From assembly GCA_021776415.1 (NCBI GenBank), contig JAJFFY010000055.1, positions 1 through 64,000 of the forward strand: a DNA stretch of 64,000 nt, in the 5' to 3' direction. Shown piece after piece: positions 51,384 to 58,683 of this stretch (positions are counted from its first letter, which is position 1; every line of letters starts with the position of its first letter). The notes under the pieces are model-generated. The model searched no databases, had not been told where the DNA came from, and saw only the letters and a list, made by a program, of their open reading frames with translations. The translations under genes and the position numbers were made by a program. The stretch comes from Hyphococcus sp. (GTDB lineage: Bacteria > Pseudomonadota > Alphaproteobacteria > Caulobacterales > Parvularculaceae).

Positions 51384-53666
51384 ATGGATCGCGGTTTATT
51401 GGGAAAAGGTTCAGCAGCGCGCTCAATGACGAAAAATCCTAGGGATAATAGCGGTTTGGACTTGGCGGCGCGGATCGATGCGCTCTCGCCTCGGCGTCTG
51501 TCTTATCTGACTGGCGGGTTTATCCTTGTTCTCGCCGTTCTGCTGATCTTCGAAGTCAATGACAAAGCCGCCTCGCGCCGGGTCGAAACCGAATTGCGGC
51601 TGGAACAGGCCGCCAGCGACAGCTCTGCGGCCATGAATATCGCGATCATGACCGGCGCGCCGGCGCGCGAAGTGCTGACCGGCATGTGGCCCGGCGGTTA
51701 TAGCGCGCTCTATCACCTCTCGCCGTCCGGCGATGTCCTGACCACATCGGGCCGCACTGATATTGTGCAAATCCCGGCGCCGGCGTTACGCACGCTTGAA
51801 CTTCAGGGCCGCGGCAAGGGCGTGCTTGATCTTGCCGGGGGGAAAATCGCGGCGGTGTGGCGACCGCTCGACAATGGCGAAATTCTGCTGGCGGCGGCGC
51901 CGGCGCGCGACATCTATGACCGCTCGCAGATCTGGATTGTTTACGCAGTTATTCTGATTGCCCTCAGCGTTGTCATTATCTCGTTGATGGCGGCGTTCAT
52001 CCGCCAAAGCCGGGCGGCGGCGAATGCGGCTTTCGCTCTGACGACGCTGACCGATTTTCAAGCGGCGATGGCGGGCGGGCGTTGTGCGCCGTGGTTTTAC
52101 AAAAAGAACGACCGCATGATCGCGTTCTCGCGCGCGTTCCTTGAGCCGCTGGGTCTTGGCGCGCGCGACCGCTCCTTCACCTTGCGGGAAATATCGGCGA
52201 TCGTTCATCCGAACGATCTGCGCACCGCGATTGCGGTTCTCTGCGGCGAGCCTTCCGGCGTCAATGAAGGGCTGGTGCGGTTTCGCGATCCCGGCGGGCG
52301 CTGGCTAAAGACATATCTGCGCACCGCAACGGATGCGACAAGGTTTGAACGCGCCGGCGTCGCCTTTGACCTTTCCGGCGCCAAGGCGATTTCACCGGGC
52401 GCAGCGATTGCCGAGACCCGGCTGCGCGATGCGATAGAGGCGATCCCCGAGGCGTTCGTGTTGTGGGATGCAAACGGGCGCCTGGCGATTTGGAACAAAC
52501 GCTTCGCCTCGACCTTCCGGCTGCCGGCCAAAGTTTTAAAACCCGGCTTCACCGTTGACGAAGTCTCGACCTGCGCGACGGTCGGCGGTGATATTCTCAA
52601 CCAGCATTTCGGGCCGCTCGATAGCGAGGCCCCGGAGACGGTTGAGGTGGCGTTGCCGGGAAGCCGGTGGGCGCATGTCTCGCGCCGGCGCACGGCCGAA
52701 GGCGGCTGGGTCTGCGTTGCATCAAACGTCACCGACTTGAAACTCCGCGCCAGCGCACAGAAGAAAAAAGAGCGCGAGCTGCAACAAACCGTCGAAGACC
52801 TGGAAGCATCGCGCCGCGACCTTTCAGAAACCATGCTGAAATATCAATATGAGAAATACCGCGCCGAGGACGCCAACCGGTCGAAGAGCGAATTCCTCGC
52901 CAATATGAGCCATGAGCTCAGAACCCCCTTGAACGCCATAAACGGGTTTTCCGAGGTTATGCAGTCGGAGCTTTACGGGCCGCTCGGCGATGCGAAGTAT
53001 AAGGAATATATCGGCGATATTCTCGCCAGCGGCAAACACCTGCTGGAACTTATCGACGACATTCTCGACATGTCGAAAATCGAGGCCGGCCGGCTCAAGC
53101 TGGAGCCGAGAAAAGTCGAGCTTGAAAAACTGCTCAATGAGGCGACCCGCCTTGTGGCGCCGCGGGCGACGGAGGCCGGGGTGACGCTGACGACCTCGGT
53201 CGGCCATGCGCCGCCGGTCTGGGCGGATGCGCGCGCGGTCAAACAGGTCACGCTCAACCTGTTATCGAACGCGCTAAAATTCACCCCGCAAGGCGGCGAG
53301 GTCACGCTTACCGCCGAGGCCGATCTTGACGGCGTCACCATCATCGTCGCCGATTCTGGCTCCGGCATTGAGCGCGTGCGATTGAAAAAACTCGGCGCGC
53401 CGTTCGAACTGGCGGAAAATCATTTCTCCAAAAGCAATACCGGCTCCGGGCTTGGCCTCGCGCTTTCAAAGTCGCTGATGCAAATGCAAGACGGCATTCT
53501 TGCCATCGCCAGCCAGCCCGGCAAGGGCACCGTCGCCTGCGCTGCATTCCCGCGCCGCAAAGGCGCAAAAGTCCGCCTGCCGCAATTCATCCGCAAGGAA
53601 GCCCATGTGCTCACCGGCGGCGAGGCGGCGGCGCCAAGCTTCAAGGTTACGCAAGCGGCGGAGTAG
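51384..53666 (+). CDS. PAS-domain sensor histidine kinase (orphan, PleC/DivJ-like)
   Basis: This 760-residue membrane kinase has a first membrane segment (about 43-60) and a second (about 186-206) flanking a periplasmic domain of about 125 residues. Two PAS-like regions follow (around 225-320 and 350-445), then a coiled coil, HisKA (SEFLANMSHELRTPLNAINGF, phosphorylated His) and HATPase_c (LNLLSNALKFTP, DSGSGIE, GSGLGLALSKSL). The catalytic core resembles alphaproteobacterial PleC/DivJ/CckA-type kinases. No response regulator lies next to it. An internal ATG at 51426 is an alternative start, and neither has a strong ribosome-binding site. Confidence 0.9.
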   Translation: MDRGLLGKGSAARSMTKNPRDNSGLDLAARIDALSPRRLSYLTGGFILVLAVLLIFEVNDKAASRRVETELRLEQAASDSSAAMNIAIMTGAPAREVLTGMWPGGYSALYHLSPSGDVLTTSGRTDIVQIPAPALRTLELQGRGKGVLDLAGGKIAAVWRPLDNGEILLAAAPARDIYDRSQIWIVYAVILIALSVVIISLMAAFIRQSRAAANAAFALTTLTDFQAAMAGGRCAPWFYKKNDRMIAFSRAFLEPLGLGARDRSFTLREISAIVHPNDLRTAIAVLCGEPSGVNEGLVRFRDPGGRWLKTYLRTATDATRFERAGVAFDLSGAKAISPGAAIAETRLRDAIEAIPEAFVLWDANGRLAIWNKRFASTFRLPAKVLKPGFTVDEVSTCATVGGDILNQHFGPLDSEAPETVEVALPGSRWAHVSRRRTAEGGWVCVASNVTDLKLRASAQKKKERELQQTVEDLEASRRDLSETMLKYQYEKYRAEDANRSKSEFLANMSHELRTPLNAINGFSEVMQSELYGPLGDAKYKEYIGDILASGKHLLELIDDILDMSKIEAGRLKLEPRKVELEKLLNEATRLVAPRATEAGVTLTTSVGHAPPVWADARAVKQVTLNLLSNALKFTPQGGEVTLTAEADLDGVTIIVADSGSGIERVRLKKLGAPFELAENHFSKSNTGSGLGLALSKSLMQMQDGILAIASQPGKGTVACAAFPRRKGAKVRLPQFIRKEAHVLTGGEAAAPSFKVTQAAE

Positions 53667-53781
53667 ACGGCGGGTTTTGAACGGCCTTGCTCCTATGGTA
53701 ACAATCGCTCGTCTATTGCACCCCAGTAAATTTATATCTGTATCTATGCTTCCCCAATCAATTTGCATGGAGGATCAATAA

Positions 53782-54585
53782 ATGTCTCATTTCGACCATA
53801 CGACGGCGAAGATTGCCGCATGGAACCTGGCCGGCTTCCAGACCATTTCGCCTGAGCGGCTTGCGCTGCAGGTTGAAGGTCTGGCTATTCTCGATGCGGA
53901 GGTTGTGACGCTGGTGGAGGTCAAACCCTTCAGCCACATGCAAGACCTGATCGACGGTCTCGCGGCGAAGGGGTGCGAGTATGAATTCGTCATGCTGCCG
54001 CAAACCAGCGATTTGAACATTGGCGTCCTGTTCAAGAGCGGCGTCGAGGCGACGAATGCGCGTTTTATCGACAATTCCGACCTTGGCGATCCCGGCAAGC
54101 GCAAAGCCATGGTCGTCGATATGAAGGTTGGAAAATTCGACTTCAAGTTGATCACTGTGCACTTAAAATCCGGCCGCGGGCGCAGCGAGCAACGCACGCG
54201 TGATGAACAATGCAAGGTGATCGGCGCGTTCATTACCAATGAGCGCAATCAAAGCCGCGAGGACATCCTTCTGATGGGTGATTTCAATATGATCCCCGGC
54301 GAGGATGTCAGTAATTTCCATCACCTCGGCGGCGACGATCTGATGAACTTTTTGTCATCGTGGGACTTGCAGGCGCGGTTTTCTCACATCCTTCCCGCCG
54401 GCCGCGCAAACCTCCTTGATGGATTTGCGATCTCACGCACCTATTCCACGGAATATATTCGCGGCAGCCTGCGGCTGTTTCCCATGCACTGGACGATGGA
54501 TATGGGCCGGGAGAAATTTCGCACCAAAGTCTCGGATCACTTGCCGTTCGTGGCCTCGTTCCGAATTGATCGGTCCCGGGATTAA
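53782..54585 (+). CDS. Endonuclease/exonuclease/phosphatase (EEP) family protein
   Basis: This 267-residue metal-dependent phosphodiesterase-fold protein has family motifs in order: IAAWNLAGF (Asn), VTLVEVKPF (Glu metal ligand), LLMGDFNMIPGED (Asp-x-Asn) and VSDHLPFVASF (Asp-His catalytic pair). Relatives cleave DNA, RNA, phosphoinositides or sphingomyelin; the substrate cannot be read. It has a good GGAGG ribosome-binding site and no signal peptide. It ends one base before the convergent GcvT-like gene. Confidence 0.85.
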   Translation: MSHFDHTTAKIAAWNLAGFQTISPERLALQVEGLAILDAEVVTLVEVKPFSHMQDLIDGLAAKGCEYEFVMLPQTSDLNIGVLFKSGVEATNARFIDNSDLGDPGKRKAMVVDMKVGKFDFKLITVHLKSGRGRSEQRTRDEQCKVIGAFITNERNQSREDILLMGDFNMIPGEDVSNFHHLGGDDLMNFLSSWDLQARFSHILPAGRANLLDGFAISRTYSTEYIRGSLRLFPMHWTMDMGREKFRTKVSDHLPFVASFRIDRSRD

Positions 54586-55746
54586 TTAGCGCCGATCACT
54601 CACTGCATCTTGCGCTTCACGAAACGCTTTCGCCAGTGCGCTTTCAGGCGTCTCATAAAGCTTGGCGGCAACCCTGCCCTCGCCCGGCGCCGGGACGGCG
54701 ATTTCATAGTCCTTCGCCCCCACCGGCCGCGCCACATCAGCGAACGCTACCACCCGCTTGATCGCCGGCGACCAGGCGCAACTGGTGACGCGTCCGACCG
54801 GTTTGCCGCCGGCAAAAACGGCTGCGCCCGGCATGGAGCGTTCATCGTCTACCGACAAAGTGACAAGCCGGCGTTCGGGCCGGCTCGCGACATAGCGCAA
54901 ACCCCGGCGGCCATTATACCAGCCGCGATCGAGCGGCGCCAAATGCGGCAGTCCGATTTCCGCCGGCGTGCGCCGCATTGTCGTACCCGGATGATCGGCG
55001 GCGACAAAGTCTACGCCCGGTCGCGGCGCGCCGCTTTCAATGCGCAAGGTCTCCATCGCATCAAGTCCGATTGGCCCAGCCTTGCCGCGACGCACCAGCC
55101 GCTCCCAGATGGTCAACGCATCGGCGGCGGGAAAGATCAACTCAACGCCCGGAAGCGCGCCGAACTGTATCGGCCGTGCTGCGGTTTCAACGCCGCGCAC
55201 CACCGCCGAGGCGGCGACATCCTCGCCCGGCATTTTCATACCGGCAGCGCTCAAGACTTCGCTGGCGCGCGGACCGAACACGCCGATCGCCGCAACCGCT
55301 TCGCAAATATCCTCGCCCAGCGCATCAACACCGCGCGCGCCAAGTTGCAACCGCCGCGCATGAGATGTTGGGGTGGTCAACAAAAACAAATCGTCCGACA
55401 GGCGCGAGACTTCCGCAAGATCAAGAACCCCGCCGTCACCGTCGAGGATTAACCCACACGCACTTTCACCAACACCAAGCCGTGGCGCCGGCGCGGTGGT
55501 GATGCGCGATAAAAACTGCGCCGCTTCGCGTCCACGCACGGCCCAGCGCGACAGGGCGCCAAGATCGGCAATCGCCGCAGAGTTTTTCGCCGCGTGATAT
55601 TCCTTTTCCACCGAGGTGAAGACGCGCGCCAGGGACCAGCCATTGACCGAGGTCCAGATATTGGCCTCGCTCGCGGATGCGGCCGCTGCATAAAGCGGGG
55701 TCGCGCGCGGGCTATCGACGATCACGTCTTCAGCTGGAAAGATCAT
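54586..55746 (-). CDS. GcvT-like aminomethyltransferase-family protein
   Basis: This 386-residue protein has the T-protein/DMGDH folate-binding fold (HAAKNSAAIADLGALSRWAVRG; GPIGLDAMETLRIESGAPRPGVDF; FADVARPVGAKDYEIAVP). The YgfZ-type KGCYxGQE motif appears as DRGWYNGRRG, so the Cys is replaced by Trp. It is probably a tetrahydrofolate-binding enzyme acting on an N-methyl or aminomethyl group; the exact reaction is unknown. It overlaps the upstream flavoprotein gene by four bases (ATGA) and so belongs to a three-gene operon. Confidence 0.8.
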   Translation of the reverse strand: MIFPAEDVIVDSPRATPLYAAAASASEANIWTSVNGWSLARVFTSVEKEYHAAKNSAAIADLGALSRWAVRGREAAQFLSRITTAPAPRLGVGESACGLILDGDGGVLDLAEVSRLSDDLFLLTTPTSHARRLQLGARGVDALGEDICEAVAAIGVFGPRASEVLSAAGMKMPGEDVAASAVVRGVETAARPIQFGALPGVELIFPAADALTIWERLVRRGKAGPIGLDAMETLRIESGAPRPGVDFVAADHPGTTMRRTPAEIGLPHLAPLDRGWYNGRRGLRYVASRPERRLVTLSVDDERSMPGAAVFAGGKPVGRVTSCAWSPAIKRVVAFADVARPVGAKDYEIAVPAPGEGRVAAKLYETPESALAKAFREAQDAVSDRR

Positions 55747-57314
55747 GCCGCACGGCCTCCGCGTTTGACCTCAAAGAGCGCAGCTTTTGCAGCCATGCGG
55801 CCAGCGGCGCAAGAAAGCCCGGCGCCAATGCGCGCCTCGCGCCCACAGAAATATAACCCACTAACATAACCGGCCGAGCCGGCGACCCGCGCCAGCGCAA
55901 CCTGCTCGATGATGCTCGACGGGGCGGCGTAATCTTGCGCCGGCGCGCTGGTCGATTGTGCAATGTCGCTCGCCAACCGCAACGCCCGCGCCTTGATGCG
56001 GTCTTCGATATCAGGCGCAAATTTTTCAATATTGGCGAGGATGGCCGTTTCAATTTCCGCGCGCCGGTCCGCGTCCGGGGCCTCATCAAACGGCAACGGG
56101 TGCGCAATGGCGGAGAGGAGTTGCATCCCATCACCGCCGATCTCTTCATCAAGGACGTCCGGGAACACCGCTTCAATCATTAAGTCACTCGGAACCCGGC
56201 CAGCGCGCGCATCGGCGAACGCCCGGCGCAAAGCTTCACGCGGCGGCGCATAAACCAGGCGCCGGCTCATATGGCCCCTGGTTTTTTCATCTCGCGCAAC
56301 ACCTTTGAGCGCAAGATGTAAATGTCCGCTCGCAAGCTGCGGACTAGCGGCGGTGATCGCGCGTTGAAATCCGATATCGATCGTCGCAGCGCCGATCATC
56401 TCCATGAACACCCGCCGAGCCGAGCCAGCGGCGACAATAATCGGCGCGCGAATTTGCCCGCCGCCCTCAAGCTCCACTCCGGCGGCGTGGTCTTGCTCAA
56501 TCAATATGGAAGCAACGCCGGTCGCGGCGCGAATATCGACCTTGGCCGCTTGCGCCGCGCGGCGCAGCGCTGTCACCACCGCCACCGCGCCCCCTTGCGG
56601 ATAGGCGCAAGCACCCTGAAGCCCGGCGACCTCGCCGGCCCAACGGCGCACCAGCGTCATAAAGCTGAACGGCTCATGCGGGGCTGCGGCGGAGCGAAAC
56701 CCTGCTTCGCACAACAACGCCGTCTTTAAGGGACCGTCAGGCAGATATGCATCCAGCACTTCTTGCGCCGGGGCGAGGGAGAAGAAATTTAACCGCGCCG
56801 CTAAATTGCGCGGCGCCGCGCGCATCACCTTTTCAATATCGCTTTCCGGCGCCGCCGCCGCTTCAAATGCCGGCCGGCAAAATGCAGCCGCCTCAAAGAC
56901 TTCCGCGATGAATTTCTGAAACGCCGGGCCCGCCTCTTCGTCGTCAAACGCCGCCGCCGCCATTTGTAAGTCGCCGCCAAGCTGCAAGGTCTCGCCGTCT
57001 TCAAAAAAATAAGCCGTATCAAGACAACGTGCGGCATAAGATACGCCGTGGCGATAAAGGTCGAGATCGGCGATGACGGCGGGATCGAGAATGGAAATCA
57101 GGTGTTCGCCGTCAACATAGTTCTGACCCGGACTTAACTCACGCGCACACACCGCGCCGCCAATCTCAACGCCGGCCTCAAGCAATATCGTATTGTAGCC
57201 GGCGCGGCCAAGATATGCCGCCGCCGTCAGCCCTTCCGCATCGGCGCCGATGACGATCGCGTCAATCCCACCTTCGATACGTCCGCCGCCCGGTTTGTTC
57301 TGCACATCACTCAC
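55743..57314 (-). CDS. Phytoene desaturase-like FAD-dependent oxidoreductase
   Basis: This protein of about 523 residues resembles the phytoene-desaturase/PYROXD2-like amine-oxidase fold. The N-terminal dinucleotide-binding motif reads IGADAEGLTAAAYLGRAG, with Asp where the second Gly of GxGxxG is expected, and it ends in a normal acidic residue (LLEAG). The C-terminal FAD motif is GLYFCGREARIGAGLSCAAG. A GTG at 57314 is the likely start, overlapping the previous gene by eight bases. The ORF track start (57431) lies deep inside that gene. No carotenoid gene is nearby. Confidence 0.75.
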   Translation of the reverse strand: MSDVQNKPGGGRIEGGIDAIVIGADAEGLTAAAYLGRAGYNTILLEAGVEIGGAVCARELSPGQNYVDGEHLISILDPAVIADLDLYRHGVSYAARCLDTAYFFEDGETLQLGGDLQMAAAAFDDEEAGPAFQKFIAEVFEAAAFCRPAFEAAAAPESDIEKVMRAAPRNLAARLNFFSLAPAQEVLDAYLPDGPLKTALLCEAGFRSAAAPHEPFSFMTLVRRWAGEVAGLQGACAYPQGGAVAVVTALRRAAQAAKVDIRAATGVASILIEQDHAAGVELEGGGQIRAPIIVAAGSARRVFMEMIGAATIDIGFQRAITAASPQLASGHLHLALKGVARDEKTRGHMSRRLVYAPPREALRRAFADARAGRVPSDLMIEAVFPDVLDEEIGGDGMQLLSAIAHPLPFDEAPDADRRAEIETAILANIEKFAPDIEDRIKARALRLASDIAQSTSAPAQDYAAPSSIIEQVALARVAGSAGYVSGLYFCGREARIGAGLSCAAGRMAAKAALFEVKRGGRAA

Positions 57315-58665
57315 CGGCAAGGATCCTGTCCACCAGCCGCACCGCGGCAGCGACTGCGTTGTGTCGGTTCGGCTGTACAATAACATTTTCAATGCCGGCC
57401 CAACCTGGTCCCGCAAAGCCTGATCTCGCAAAAACTGGCGACCGGTCGGGCGACGCCGCGCCGATCACTTCAATTTTTGTTTTGCGGACATTGGCGGAAA
57501 ATTCCGGGATGCGGCTTGCCAGCTGATCGATCATCCGCCGCGCAACGGCCTGGCGATCCTGCCCAGTCCATTCGCGCCAGCCATCATCGTCGCGAAACGA
57601 CGCCGGGCAATAAGCGGTGCGGACAATGATGTCGCCATTGGCCGCATATTCAAACTCAACCGGCAAGCGATCGGGCAGCCGCCCATCAAGCGCGGCGTCG
57701 CGGGCGATTTGCAGATCACCGGCGCCGTCGAGAATTTGAAACACCGCCTTGTCATCGGGCGTCGCCGCCGGCATCGGTCTTTTGAGAGCAATGCGCAACA
57801 CCGCCGTCGCCGCGCCATGGCCCGCCAACGGACAGACCGAAGCGCCCATGCCGGCTTTTTGCGCCGCGCCAGGCGAAGCAAACAACACATAGCGGGTTTT
57901 TATCTTCTCCCCGTCCACAAGACTGACGACGACCTGCCGGGCGCCTTCGCGCGCGAGCTCAGCGAGGTCTTTGGTGAAAAATTCAACACCGGAATCCTTG
58001 CAAGCCGTCTCCAGCGTCGACAACAACGACGGCCCATCCTCATCAGGGCGCACCCGCCAGGCATGCTCGTCAAAAAATTCAGACAGCGCCAGCGCGGACC
58101 CGGGCTCTCCGCCGCCAAGCCCTGACGGGCCGAGCGCGTGGGCGGCGATATGAGTTTTCAAAGCGTCATCGCCAAGATAATCATCAAGCGCAGCGGCGCA
58201 AGAACCGGTCGCCTGGCCAAGCGCGGCGCAGTCACGCACGCCGCCGCTGAACAGGGAAAAGCCGGCGACGCCATTTGTTGGCGCTGCGGTCGCGGCATCG
58301 CGCAACTTTCGTCCAGCTTCAAGCGCCTTCATGTCATCAACAAAATCCGCCCACAGAAGATGGTCGGCGTTCTCACTTTGCGCCAGCGCCGCTTTGGTCT
58401 CGCGCACGCCCTCATGGGTGGTCACCGTCGCACCGTCCGGACCCAGCGTCACCCGGGCGCTAATCCGTTCAAGCGATAATCCATATTCGTGGAGGTCAAG
58501 CCGGCGCCATACGAAGTTCGGCATATCGCAATAAGACGCCGCCATGTTCTTTCGTTTTCGGGGACGGATGATCGCGACCGACGCGCCCGCTCGCGCAGCG
58601 ACCGCCGCCGCCGAGAAACTTGCCTCGTCAGCGCCGATCACTGTTAAATCAAATGTCGCTGTCAT
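57307..58665 (-). CDS. Phytoene desaturase-like flavoprotein, degenerate
   Basis: This 452-residue protein is of the same broad family as the next gene. The N-terminal fold is recognisable (FDLTVIGADEASFSAAAVAARAG), but the GxGxxG motif is GADEAS and the acidic residue that normally binds the ribose is replaced (IIRPRK). FAD binding is therefore doubtful. The rest (GPSGLGGGEPGSALALSEFFD; DGEKIKTRYVLFAS) keeps the family layout. It probably partners the next flavoprotein rather than being an independent enzyme. It lies 18 bases upstream of glnE and 8 bases into the following gene. Confidence 0.65.
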   Translation of the reverse strand: MTATFDLTVIGADEASFSAAAVAARAGASVAIIRPRKRKNMAASYCDMPNFVWRRLDLHEYGLSLERISARVTLGPDGATVTTHEGVRETKAALAQSENADHLLWADFVDDMKALEAGRKLRDAATAAPTNGVAGFSLFSGGVRDCAALGQATGSCAAALDDYLGDDALKTHIAAHALGPSGLGGGEPGSALALSEFFDEHAWRVRPDEDGPSLLSTLETACKDSGVEFFTKDLAELAREGARQVVVSLVDGEKIKTRYVLFASPGAAQKAGMGASVCPLAGHGAATAVLRIALKRPMPAATPDDKAVFQILDGAGDLQIARDAALDGRLPDRLPVEFEYAANGDIIVRTAYCPASFRDDDGWREWTGQDRQAVARRMIDQLASRIPEFSANVRKTKIEVIGAASPDRSPVFARSGFAGPGWAGIENVIVQPNRHNAVAAAVRLVDRILAGE

Positions 58666-58683
58666 CTGTGCTCGGCTCGCCGC

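Noticed and set aside
57315-57431. Extended N-terminus for the second phytoene desaturase-like protein
   Set aside because: It would overlap the preceding gene by over 100 bases and read through non-homologous sequence. The GTG at 57314 gives a normal N-terminus.
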